Source: Seminavis robusta
Lineage: Eukaryota; Bacillariophyta; Bacillariophyceae; Naviculales; Naviculaceae
Reading direction: 5' to 3'
Length of the DNA stretch: 50,000 nucleotides
Assembly: GCA_903772945.1 (NCBI GenBank)
Contig: CAICTM010000299.1
Coordinates: 1 to 50,000, forward strand
In this document: one piece after another, positions 41,390-50,000 of the stretch
How positions within the stretch are numbered: position 1 is the first letter of the stretch
How the letters are laid out: every line of letters begins with the position of its first letter
Translations under genes and position numbers: made by a program
Notes under the pieces: model-generated
Database searches by the model: none
Told to the model about the DNA's origin: nothing
What the model saw: only the letters and a program-made list of their open reading frames with translations

Positions 41390-42181
41390 ATGCGACAGAA
41401 CGTTATCTTTCTAATGGCAATAGCTCTCATGGCCACCGATACCACCCTCGGTTTTGCACCTCATACCCAAGATACCAAAATTCGTACCACCAAGCTACAG
41501 CAACAGACGACTTCGGATAAGGAAGACGCCACGAAGGAACGACGACAACCCTGGGATGTGTTGCGATTTGTGAGGCAATCGTCCAAATTTGTGAACCTGC
41601 CGTTTACTCCCTCCAAGAGCACATCGGATACCATCCAACCGGGTCAGGTGATTTGGGCACCATCGTCCAAACTCTTCTTTGAATGGGCGCCCCTCGATGA
41701 TGTTGTCATGGGAGGAGTATCGTCATCGAAAGTGGACAATCGATCTGGACTGTGGAAGGGGACGGTCACAGATGCCAACAATGGTGGGTTTGTCGGCATG
41801 CGATCCACACCTCCTTCGGTCAAATTGGATCTGAGTAAATGTCAAGGTCTCGAATGGACCTTTCAAACAACCAACAATATGCCACAACGTCTCAAGGTGG
41901 TGCTGCGTGATTCCAATGACTTTAATGGCATTGCCTGGACGGCTTGTATTAATGTCCCAGCCAGCAAGAATAAGCAAAAGCAGGTCACCGTCAAGGTTCC
42001 CTTGAAAAATCTGGTCCCTTCTATTTTTGCCAAGATTGTACCCGATGCCAAGGATTTTGACAAGAGCAGCATTACGGCATTGCAGCTGGTCTTTTCCAAA
42101 TTTGAGTTTGAAGGAGAGCTCAACCCCAAGTTTAAAGTCGGAGATTTCGATGTGCAAGTATTGCAAGTCAAGGCATACTAA
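41390..42181 (+). CDS. CIA30-domain protein with plastid-type presequence, 263 aa
   Basis: ATG 41390 (MRQNVIFLMAIALMATDTTL, then GFAPHT). The hydrophobic signal followed by a Phe-Ala-Pro motif is the usual bipartite plastid targeting sequence of diatoms. After a polar transit part, a CIA30 domain (about 80-262) begins near IWAPSSKLFFEWAPLDDVVMGG. It contains SSKVDNRSGLWKGTVTDANN, LDLSKCQGLEWTFQTTN and ends FKVGDFDVQVLQVKAY. CIA30 members assist complex I assembly in mitochondria (NDUFAF1), while plastid members act in photosystem or protochlorophyllide-related steps. The predicted plastid site favours the second group. Exact function is inferred. Confidence 0.85.
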   Translation: MRQNVIFLMAIALMATDTTLGFAPHTQDTKIRTTKLQQQTTSDKEDATKERRQPWDVLRFVRQSSKFVNLPFTPSKSTSDTIQPGQVIWAPSSKLFFEWAPLDDVVMGGVSSSKVDNRSGLWKGTVTDANNGGFVGMRSTPPSVKLDLSKCQGLEWTFQTTNNMPQRLKVVLRDSNDFNGIAWTACINVPASKNKQKQVTVKVPLKNLVPSIFAKIVPDAKDFDKSSITALQLVFSKFEFEGELNPKFKVGDFDVQVLQVKAY

Positions 42182-42352
42182 CTAACTAATTCCAAGCTGA
42201 ATTGTAGGATTGACGTGACTTATAAATAATGCGATTGGCATTGTTTGGCTTGGTGAAAGCAAGAACGTCTGCTTGATCTTGCAATGCTGAGAAAATAGAA
42301 AATAAGGGGTGCCGCTGTTGGCATCGCACAACGCTAGGATTATACAACCTTA

Positions 42353-43303
42353 AAGGCCGGTCTCTACCGGAGCGACTAAAGTAGCGACTAAAGGAATCCT
42401 TTAGGTGGTTGTTTAGTTCAAGATTTAGTCATTATCCTTTAGTAATGGTGGTGTCTACCAGCAGATGACTAAATCTCGGACTAAACAATTTAGTCGAGTT
42501 GTTAGTCAAAACGTGGTGTCTACCGTGGCGACTAAACAAACACCGGGACTAAATCCATTGCAGGGTGCTGGACTTAAAGGACACAAAAAAGATTTAACAA
42601 AAGTGATCACTTGGTGGGCTACCAATATTCTATCAGCATGGTGGATTTAAAGGACTCAAGCAAAGACTTAACAGAAGTGATTACTTTTTGAGATAACAAG
42701 ACTGAGATAACAAGACTCAAAACACACCTCTCCTCTGTCATCGTTTGCACCTCTACAGTACTATCATTCAGTCAAAGGCCGAGAAATGAAAGCCATCCCG
42801 CACTCCATACTCTGCAATGAGGGATGGCTTTCTATTCTCAACCGAAGACTGTCGGCTTGATAAAGGGTAAGTGTAAGTGCGATAGAGGTGCGGCTGATAC
42901 TCCTCTTCGATCGTTCGATCGTTCGATCGCACCTATACTCCTCTTCGGTCGTTCAATCCGATACTCCTCTTCGATCGTTCGATCGGTTGCACCTCTACTC
43001 TATCAGCTCTGTCGCGATGCTCTGATAGTGAGGCTGTGCAATGAGGGTGCTGTTCTTTTTTCAAAGTGCTGTTCTAAAAGTGCTGTTCTTTTTTAAAGAG
43101 TTCTTAAACAAGCTTTAGTCCTTACGCTCGTCACCGACTAACCGGAGGCTGGTTAGTCGGTGAAGGAGCGTAAGGACTAAAGGCTTTAGTCCGTACAACG
43201 TTTAGTCCCTATGGTAGACACCACCCACAGAGACTAAACTATCGACTAAACTATGAAATATGGCTTAGTCGCTACTTTAGTCGCTCCGGTAGAGACCGGC
43301 CTT
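42353..43303. mobile_element. 951-bp Harbinger-like MITE (TTA target duplication)
   Basis: Perfect 39-bp terminal inverted repeats (42353-42391, starting AAGGCCGGTCTCTACCGG, and 43265-43303). TTA occurs on both sides (42350-42352 and 43304-43306), as expected of PIF/Harbinger elements. Inside, GTCTACC and GACTAAA text recurs near both ends as subterminal repeats. No transposase frame fits, so it is non-autonomous. A strong hairpin at about 43107-43182 and a tandem of ATACTCCTCTTCGATCGTTC-type units at about 42898-42990 lie in the body. Confidence 0.85.
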
Positions 43304-43761
43304 TTACTTAGTTAGTCTTGAACACATGCATTGGCGTGAAATGAGCCCTGGACCAGATCTCTAATAACACAAGCTGGATAGATAGAGAAGGAAACGGAAA
43401 AGCTTGGCACTTTTGCCCCGTGTGGTGGCCCTCAATTCTCTCCCCTGATCCCATGGAACCTAGTCCCGGATTTCGCCTCTTCTTTGCCTGAGCCTGGCCC
43501 TCGCTGCATGACTTCAGTACCTAACTTTGCTGCTCTAGCTAGCTACTAGAAAACACCTTTCAACAAAGCTGCTTGGCACTTCAAAGGCACAGCAAGGAAG
43601 AGTTGAAAGCTTCAACTTACTGTAATCCAGCTGAGCTGTGGATAATTGCCTGAGGGCAGGGGTCAAGAAGAGCTTCAAGTTCAATGACCTGGCCATGACT
43701 GTCACACAGTCCACCCTCATTTCTTTTCAACTGAGCAAGTTGACGGACTCGACCCGAGCCG
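43304..43761. other. Intergenic region before the glycosyltransferase
   Basis: Leader or promoter of the next gene. CTAGCTAGCTACTAG lies near 43535. No gene is seen. Confidence 0.4.
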
Positions 43762-45003
43762 ATGCCCAGGTTACTACAGGCAAAGGCCGCCAAAGAGGCA
43801 AAGGCAGTCAAAGAGGCGGAGGAGACAGCCAAGGCTGACAGTACAAATAGACAGCTGCGCTTGTATCAGATTGTAATTGCTACTCTGGTTGCTGCTTGTT
43901 TCTACCACTTTTCTCAAGAATATGAATCCTTATTGGGGTTGACAGCGACGGATGTTTTTCCGAGGATCAGCAGAAGTGTGCATCACGTTCCAACAACTAA
44001 TCAAAATCAACTGGTCCATGTCATGTTTGGATTATCCGGTGATCACGATGGATTCTTTGCCGAGTTTGAAGTGGTCTTGAAGAGCGTCTTGCTGAATGCG
44101 CCTCATCACGCTCCAATGGAAGTCCACATCATGACGGATCAAGCCGCGAACCAAAAGCTCACTCAAGAAGTATGGCCTCGGCTGTTCCCCAACAGTACTC
44201 CAACAGCATCACCCACTACTCAAACCACCAATCAACTCTGGTATACCAATGTGACTCTCACAAACTACAATGTGGAATCTCATTTGGAAGAATGGCGGAA
44301 TCAACTTTACAACAAAACGCGGGGGATTTTTGGCAGTTTGGACAACATCCACACTGTCGGGGCGTACTTTCGACTCTTTGCCCATAAAGTCATTTCGTCT
44401 CATTATTATTATGACCACAACAACACACACAAAGTGGATCGCGTCCTGTACATGGATACGGATGTGGTGGTCATGGCCAATCTGGCCGTTGTCTTTCGAG
44501 AAGCACCGACTACAACAGAGTGGATGTTGCAAATATCATGGCTGTGTGATGGATTTGCGTTAATACATCTCCCCCAAATGGATCATTTCTGGAAACTCAT
44601 TGAGAAAATTGACATGTCCAAACGCGACAATCAGTTTCACGATCAAGATTTAGTCTTGGCCATACAAGAATCCATTGATGTCGACAAACCCGTCTCGCAA
44701 CGGCATATTCAGAACATGTCCAAACCATGGGACTTGTACGTGACACGAGATTGGCCCATTCAAAAGCCGGCGGATCTCTTTCGGTATCGACCACAGTTGG
44801 GGGCTATTCATTACAATGGTGGTGCTTCGGACAAGACGGCCTATTTCACAAAGGGGCCCTTTATCAATGACGAAATCGCACGACCCGGATGGGGCATTGC
44901 GGCCAATTTCTTTCGAGATTTGCCCTGGTCATGGGCATTCTATATGGGACAATCCAGGGGTTACTACGATTCCAATACACAAATTCGATTGATATCCGCA
45001 TGA
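43762..45003 (+). CDS. GT8-like type II membrane glycosyltransferase, 413 aa
   Basis: ATG at 43762. A basic/acidic cytosolic tail with KEAK-type repeats (2-27) is followed by a single membrane anchor (about 34-50, LYQIVIATLVAACFYHF), so the enzyme faces the Golgi or ER lumen. The catalytic part opens with LVHVMFGLSGDHDGFFAEFEVVLKSVLL. It contains the DxD metal motif in LYMDTDVVVMANL (Asp232, Asp234), and AIHYNGG (His350) for the second metal-contact site, as in GT8 proteins such as xyloside xylosyltransferases. NQT/NNT-type sites in the loop could be glycosylated. Donor and acceptor are not readable from sequence. The protein is about 60-80 residues longer than simple GT8 cores because of the anchor and loop. 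Confidence 0.82.
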   Translation: MPRLLQAKAAKEAKAVKEAEETAKADSTNRQLRLYQIVIATLVAACFYHFSQEYESLLGLTATDVFPRISRSVHHVPTTNQNQLVHVMFGLSGDHDGFFAEFEVVLKSVLLNAPHHAPMEVHIMTDQAANQKLTQEVWPRLFPNSTPTASPTTQTTNQLWYTNVTLTNYNVESHLEEWRNQLYNKTRGIFGSLDNIHTVGAYFRLFAHKVISSHYYYDHNNTHKVDRVLYMDTDVVVMANLAVVFREAPTTTEWMLQISWLCDGFALIHLPQMDHFWKLIEKIDMSKRDNQFHDQDLVLAIQESIDVDKPVSQRHIQNMSKPWDLYVTRDWPIQKPADLFRYRPQLGAIHYNGGASDKTAYFTKGPFINDEIARPGWGIAANFFRDLPWSWAFYMGQSRGYYDSNTQIRLISA

Positions 45004-46459
45004 AATGACGACGACTCGGAATGGCAACTCCTCGGTGAAACGAAATGGAAACCCTTGTGACTGGCTGATCGTCCACACAACAGCCAGACTGGATGACTGA
45101 CGACAACATGCATGTGTCAATCAGACTGGTGCAAAATTAGCAAACCAAATCACGGCACTTGCCTGCAGAATTTTCTTGCAAAAAAGCTGCAACATGCAGC
45201 TTTCTGGTTCCATCGATCCACCACTTCTTCAAAACATGTTTTCTCTTGTTCGACGTTTGACACCGAGAAGACGCGGTCGATACAAATCTCCGATCTCGGC
45301 ATTCAGCAAGCAGCTCGTTCGATTTTTCGGCTGCTTTCAAAGACAACGATATCAAAACACGGACGGAGCACGACCAAGCCTACCTCGATTGAAAGATGAC
45401 TGCAGGACTTTAGTATAAGAGCACAACTTTTCTTGTCGCTGCTGTGAAAAATCCCGCCTGTACAAGCTTCCTGTACAAATTCACCACCATCACAATCTTG
45501 CCAATCTCCGTTGCGACCTCTGGCTACTAGATAGATGAGACCCGAGATGTGGCCGTTTTGCAGACTTGCACAAAAGCCTTGATTTCGAACTTTTATTAGT
45601 GCGCAAAGCCTTCATCATTTCCACCTTGGCTGCAAAGTGCATTTTCGTCCCGCATAGAACAACAGAGCGATAGTTGCTGAGACTCTGTGCGGTACATGAA
45701 ATTCACGACTGTTCGTATCAAGGCACGCATCTCGGATCGGTGAGCGAAACAAGGCTCAAGCGACTCGAAAGGCGAGTGAGCTCTGGCCTACCAGCCGCGC
45801 CGGTAGTGATCGCGCTCCACAAGGGAAACATCATTGCTCGACTCCTGCAATAGCTGCACTTGGACAGAGGATACTAGCCAGTAGAATGCTTTGCCACGCA
45901 ATGCGATGGTGGACGGTAAAGATTGTGGCTTCTTCATTCTTTTTTCTTTCCGATTCTTTCCGAATCTTGCAGCTTGACCTCAAAGACACAAAGGATGCCA
46001 TTGAATCAATCCTGGTAATCCTTGTACAGTAGCCAAGCACCTCAAAAGACACAAAGCATGTCAATGAATCATCATGGTCTTCCTCGAAAAACCCCTATAA
46101 TTGTTACTCGAGTAAAGTTACCCAGATTGACCCTAAGTACCCAGTCCCGGACCCCCAGTCCCTTATATCCAAGCAGTACCAGATACCGATTCCGCCAACA
46201 GAAAGGTACAAATATTACATAAGAAAACCAGAATTCCCACAGAAGAACCACAGGGCCCAATAACACGCAGGGTCACATTCGCACCCCAGCATTGTTACTT
46301 GGGCCTACAGATAATCTATATAGTGCCATAAGTACCAAAGAGCATTGTTACTCGAAACTCGCCCTCTAACTCTGTAGGTTTTTCAGCCAGCGTGGAAGGC
46401 ATCAACGAACAAAGCCATCTCACAATATCGAATTTCCCTCGTTTTCTGTTAACTTGACA
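45004..46459. other. Long intergenic region, 1.45 kb, 5' flank of the Crypton-like gene
   Basis: I see no gene. A basic 74-codon frame (45194-45418) is weak. Three copies of ATTGTTACT lie at 46100, 46291 and 46344; the first is followed by a CTCGAGTAAAGTTAC palindromic stretch. These may belong to the mobile element rather than to the host. Confidence 0.5.
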
Positions 46460-48592
46460 ATGACGACCGCTACGGCCGCTATGGCCGCTACTGAAGATAC
46501 TGGATGGGTCTATCCGTACAAGAAGCAACACCAGACCACAATGGTGGGCTTCATGTCTCATTTGCATGACTGCGTCTATCCCAAAAACAAGGAATTCAGC
46601 AAGGAAGAACTCCTCGCGATAACACCATCCAATGTGAAAGCATACCTCCATTTTCGTGCCTACGGCAAAGACCATCCCGGAGAAGGAGACTTTCCTATCT
46701 ACATGCGATCCGGTTCAGTTGAGAAGCTCAAGCAGAGCATTAGCTGGTACATGGTCAACAAGAATGTTCCTTGGCTTGATGGCCGTGGAGGGAATCCAGC
46801 CCGTCATGTGTCTTTGAATGAGGCTATCAAGAAGATCGAACGCCATGAGGCTAGAGATGAAGGGAAGGACGCAAACGACAAGCGGGCCTACACCAACAAT
46901 GAGTTTTACAAGCTTCTGGAGCTGCTCCGCCGGAAGGAAGACTTCAATCACCGCTACAAGTATTCCATGATGTCGCTCTGGTCTTATCATCTCATCCACC
47001 GACTTGATGATACCTGCCACTTCAAAGTTGATTCTCCTCAGGGCTGTGTGGAGTATCCCTTTGCAATCTACACGAAGACCAGGTATTCGAAGAATGTCCG
47101 GAGCATGAGAGACTGTCCTGATCAGGTACTCCTTGGTGCAGACGAGTGGAAGATCTGCCCACAGCTCAACTTGGCTATCTACATGGACAAGTGGCTTCAG
47201 CGAAATCCCAACGCAGTCCACCTTTTCACAGAGAACGATGATGCGAAGAAAGGGCCACACAACTTGAATCAGCAGTTTGGCAACCGACTCAAGGCTACTG
47301 TGTGGACGCACGATGAGTTCAAGGACTTAGAAGATCAAGTTGGATCAAAGAAGGGAGTTGGCACTCATAGCATGAGGAAATACGCATCAACCAAAGCATC
47401 ACGAAAGGGAGCCAACACAAGTCAAATTGAGTACCGTGGAAGGTGGGTTGGTGACAAGTCAGGCCGTGTTGTTGCTCTGCGGTACATTGATAAGACCGAC
47501 AACTATGCTGATGCCTTTGTTGCTGGCATCCTCTGTGATGGTGGGCCCATCAAGTATGAGGCAAGGAATATTTCAGATGCATTTTTGAAAGAACATGTCA
47601 TTAGCTACATCGGCCAGCGAATTGAAGATGTCCGACTCTGCCGTGTGCTTGGACTGGCAAAGCTTTGGGCTGCATTCGACTCAGACGCATGCAAGCTACT
47701 GGACGATCAGGAAGTGCAGTACATCCGTGGCATGTATGCTACTGCTTATGGAGCTACAGAAGGAAATCCGGTCAAGAAGGTGGCCTTGGAAATTTTTAAT
47801 GTTAATGGCGAACTCGATATCCGTGCTCGAGTTAACAACAACAACAACAACAATGGTGGTGGCGCCGCAGAACAAACCGGAGCTACCGCAGGTGCTACCG
47901 CAGGTGCTTCTGGTGGTGGCCACGCTGGAGGCCCTACCAACAATCAAGTCATCACATACTTGAAGGCCGTGGAACAAACCATGCTGAATAATTTCCTTCA
48001 GCAGCAGGCGAGAGAGGAGGCTCAAAGGGCATGGCTGAATCAACAATTTACCAAGATCTATTCCAACCAGAGGCGATTTGGTGCCACTCTTCCACAAGCC
48101 TTCAGTCGCCAGTGCCCACAACAGAACGCAGCAAGAAGAGCCAATGCTGACAGAGTTAATGAACAGAACCAAGGAGAAATCATTGTCCACAGTGACCGCC
48201 TTCTGACTGGCGACGATCCTACGGCTAGGCTCTCCGATCGTCCACGCTCCTTGAATGAGTTGTGGGAAGAGTGGATACATGGCATTGGTGGCAACAAGCC
48301 GGCAAAGGACTTCACCATGGCTGAACGCAACAACAAGGTCCTGAACATAAAGCAGAAGTACTACAGGCGCCGTGCTGTCTGGAGAGTCCAGCTCTACTTG
48401 ATTGACAGGTGCAACTACACTCACCATGAGGCCAACGCCAAGATTCAGAATGTCTACAAGACAACTCTTGTCAGCAGGATCAACGACCTCATCCTCAGAG
48501 ACAGTCGAGTCAGCACCTATCCAGTAATCGGTACCACACCTCGCAAGAAGGACTTCCACATTAACAAGGACCTCCATGACAGCGCTCAGTAA
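46460..48592 (+). CDS. Crypton-like tyrosine recombinase with GCR1_C-type DNA-binding tail, 710 aa
   Basis: ATG at 46460. An intact frame with a tyrosine-recombinase core: first arginine in HRLDDTC (about 181), THSMRKYAST with the H-x-x-R pair (His303, Arg306), RGRWVGDKSG (Trp329, where many have His) and LRYIDKTDNY with candidate nucleophile Tyr342. The C-terminus is preceded by an Asn run and Ala/Gly-rich text (about 455-500). It then reads RSLNELWEEWIHGIGGNKPA, WRVQLYLIDRC and related text, the style of the GCR1_C domain found in Cryptons. Cryptons move by recombination, usually leave no inverted repeats and can form circles. The complete frame suggests a recent or active copy. Element ends could not be set. 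Confidence 0.82.
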   Translation: MTTATAAMAATEDTGWVYPYKKQHQTTMVGFMSHLHDCVYPKNKEFSKEELLAITPSNVKAYLHFRAYGKDHPGEGDFPIYMRSGSVEKLKQSISWYMVNKNVPWLDGRGGNPARHVSLNEAIKKIERHEARDEGKDANDKRAYTNNEFYKLLELLRRKEDFNHRYKYSMMSLWSYHLIHRLDDTCHFKVDSPQGCVEYPFAIYTKTRYSKNVRSMRDCPDQVLLGADEWKICPQLNLAIYMDKWLQRNPNAVHLFTENDDAKKGPHNLNQQFGNRLKATVWTHDEFKDLEDQVGSKKGVGTHSMRKYASTKASRKGANTSQIEYRGRWVGDKSGRVVALRYIDKTDNYADAFVAGILCDGGPIKYEARNISDAFLKEHVISYIGQRIEDVRLCRVLGLAKLWAAFDSDACKLLDDQEVQYIRGMYATAYGATEGNPVKKVALEIFNVNGELDIRARVNNNNNNNGGGAAEQTGATAGATAGASGGGHAGGPTNNQVITYLKAVEQTMLNNFLQQQAREEAQRAWLNQQFTKIYSNQRRFGATLPQAFSRQCPQQNAARRANADRVNEQNQGEIIVHSDRLLTGDDPTARLSDRPRSLNELWEEWIHGIGGNKPAKDFTMAERNNKVLNIKQKYYRRRAVWRVQLYLIDRCNYTHHEANAKIQNVYKTTLVSRINDLILRDSRVSTYPVIGTTPRKKDFHINKDLHDSAQ

Positions 48593-49094
48593 GCTGGGCC
48601 GTGCAGGATTCTCACTTGTCCGAAAATTTGGTTTGTGTCAACCAGTGAAACCTCTGCTGGCTCACTGAAACATCCAAGTTAGCGAAGAGTTAGAGAGCAA
48701 TGAGATGCCAAGAGCCACAGAAGATCGATTGGGTAAGTGCTTTTCCTCCTTGTGTAGAGATGGTACCAGCCCTACAGAGTATCACTCACAGTCACTCGTT
48801 TTGTCCTCTTCTCAGAAAGAGTCACACGAAAGAGGTGGTCCCAGTCCAAAGATCCGGTATCCACGACTGGATGTTTCGGCGCACCTCACACCTCAAAGTC
48901 CATGAAAGGCGCACCTTTGGCTGTTGAGCCCTCTTCCAATTTTCAGACAAAATTGTATCTGAAGCGGACTTTGCAAGGGTCTTGCCATGACGAGCAAACG
49001 TTTGCAGCGTAACGAGCTACCGATACAAGCTAGCAGTTGCCAGTGATAGCCAGCATATCATACCGGTACCGGTAGCCTGGGGCAGCGAACCATC
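48593..49094. other. Intergenic region after the Crypton-like gene
   Basis: A 75-codon frame at 48700-48927 has no domain. GGTACCGGTACCGG-type text occurs near 49066. I see no reliable 3' end of the mobile element. Confidence 0.4.
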
Positions 49095-50000
49095 ATGGGG
49101 ATACAAGTCGGAACATCCGCAAACAGTTGTCTCTCCTTATTGGTTGCTCTACTTCTCTTGTTCGTGGTAGTTCCAGAGGTTGCCTCCACTTCGTTGATTC
49201 GAAAGATGACAACCGACAACACTGGCAGCTTGATGCCAACAAAGCATACCACAAACGCTAGACAGCGACTGCGAACACACAAAAAGGGAGCAATGGTGGA
49301 TGGACATCGTAGGTGGCGGAAGCATCTCCAGAGGGCTAGGCAAGGGCAACAGCAAAGAGAGCTCAGAAGCCGAGCAGGCCACAAGACAAGCCAACAAATG
49401 GTCAGCATCTTCAGAGAAGAGGAAAAGCCGAATGGCGGTGATAATGCGAGGGAAAGAGGGGAGGGGGTGGAGAATGATGCAAAAGGGGAAAGTGAAATAG
49501 CCAGAAACAAGGACAAAGGGGGGAAGGACAAAAATAAACAAGAGCCCAACAGTGAAGATCAAGCAGCCCTGGTGGAACTTCTCAACAGCAACCCAGTCAA
49601 TGCCTTTATGGTCACACCCAAGGAGGCCGAGGCCTTGCCAAGCTCAGCCTATTTCTTGACCAGGGATCAAGTCACAGAATTGCTCAATTCAAGTCCTGAG
49701 CTGGCAAGACAAAAGACATCAGACAATCCTCTAGTGGCAGTGGTTCCCTTGGGTGCTACGGGAGTCGCTGCAGCCTTCACAGGAACTCTGATTGGGGCTG
49801 GTGGCCTTGCGGCTATTTTATGCATCACTGGGGCAATTTGCCAACAAACACAAGAAGTTTCGGTGGAAACAAGTGGCATGATGACATTCAATGATCTAGC
49901 TCGCACTCCAACTGAAGAGGAGGAAGCAGGGATTGTCGTAGAAATGGCCAAGTTCTATCAACAATTTATTGCTCAAGCTGTTGGTGCTGTTGCCCCACAA
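49095..50000 (+). CDS. Secreted basic protein, truncated by the window end
   Basis: The frame from ATG 49095 stays open to the last base (302 codons) without a stop, so it is partial at its 3' end. The N-terminus has a clear signal peptide (SCLSLLVALLLLFVVVPEVAS). Next is a Lys/Arg/Gln-rich basic part (about 50-130, with RHKxx, QQQRELRSRAGHK and RGEGVENDAKGESE-type text). Later comes a hydrophobic, Gly/Ala-rich segment (about 225-250, VPLGATGVAAAFTGTLIGAGGLAAILC) that could be a membrane span, and then an acidic part (EEEEAG). I do not recognise a family. Secretion plus a polybasic stretch recalls the other secreted gene at 12.8 kb. RXL-like sites occur but the sequence lacks obvious silaffin repeats. 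Confidence 0.65.
   Translation, partial: MGIQVGTSANSCLSLLVALLLLFVVVPEVASTSLIRKMTTDNTGSLMPTKHTTNARQRLRTHKKGAMVDGHRRWRKHLQRARQGQQQRELRSRAGHKTSQQMVSIFREEEKPNGGDNARERGEGVENDAKGESEIARNKDKGGKDKNKQEPNSEDQAALVELLNSNPVNAFMVTPKEAEALPSSAYFLTRDQVTELLNSSPELARQKTSDNPLVAVVPLGATGVAAAFTGTLIGAGGLAAILCITGAICQQTQEVSVETSGMMTFNDLARTPTEEEEAGIVVEMAKFYQQFIAQAVGAVAPQ

Noticed and set aside
45194..45418. Basic 74-codon frame
   Set aside because: No relatives recognised, no leader and composition typical of random sequence.
48700..48927. 75-codon frame with a GTAAGT near its start
   Set aside because: No domain; probably chance in the 3' flank of the mobile element.

Overview
The window looks like nuclear DNA from a diatom, most likely a raphid pennate. 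I see short GT-AG introns of about 70-360 nt, widely spaced genes on both strands with no operons, and bipartite plastid-type presequences (a hydrophobic signal followed by a Phe-Ala-Pro motif in the CIA30 gene). There is also a polyamine-gene fusion of a kind known from diatoms and a decayed receptor-type guanylyl cyclase of the diatom kind. The species is inferred, not proven; a Seminavis-like genome would fit.

Region by region: 0.3-3.3 kb holds an unknown ORF and a decayed receptor guanylyl cyclase. 4.1-7.6 kb holds the most striking gene: a secreted 1133-residue fusion of a SET methyltransferase, a spermidine-synthase-like aminopropyltransferase, an AdoMetDC-like domain without catalytic residues, and a Tudor/SH3-like domain. 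A DUF3095 gene lies tail to tail with it. 10.1-11.9 kb holds an inverted-repeat-bounded array of GTCTCCTA motifs upstream of a frameshifted 2-oxoglutarate oxygenase. 12.2-14.3 kb holds a small membrane protein and a secreted, very lysine/glycine-rich protein. 14.7-21.8 kb holds three BTB-domain paralogues interrupted by a secreted, highly acidic 870-residue protein. 21.9-23.9 kb holds a tandem pair of zinc-binding GFA/CENP-V-like proteins. 24.3-29.2 kb holds two unusual fusions: an Hsp70-type ATPase with a TPR tail, and a dual-specificity-phosphatase with a kinase-like domain. 30.2-37.5 kb carries housekeeping genes: a fatty acid hydroxylase family protein, a short unknown, glucose-6-phosphate 1-epimerase and AP-2 mu. 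38.2-45 kb carries a tandem SelW-like protein, a perfect 47-bp foldback, a CIA30 protein, a 951-bp Harbinger-like MITE and a GT8-like glycosyltransferase. 46.5-48.6 kb is an intact Crypton-like tyrosine recombinase. The window ends inside a secreted basic protein.

How the genes may work together: the fusion gene fits a machine that builds, N-methylates or transfers long-chain polyamines in the secretory route used for silica formation. Within 16 kb lie genes for a secreted polycation and a secreted polyanion. That grouping is suggestive of cell-wall/biosilica function but is inference only. Mobile DNA (Crypton, MITE, foldback, GTCTCCTA element) and two decayed genes show the locus is being actively remodelled.
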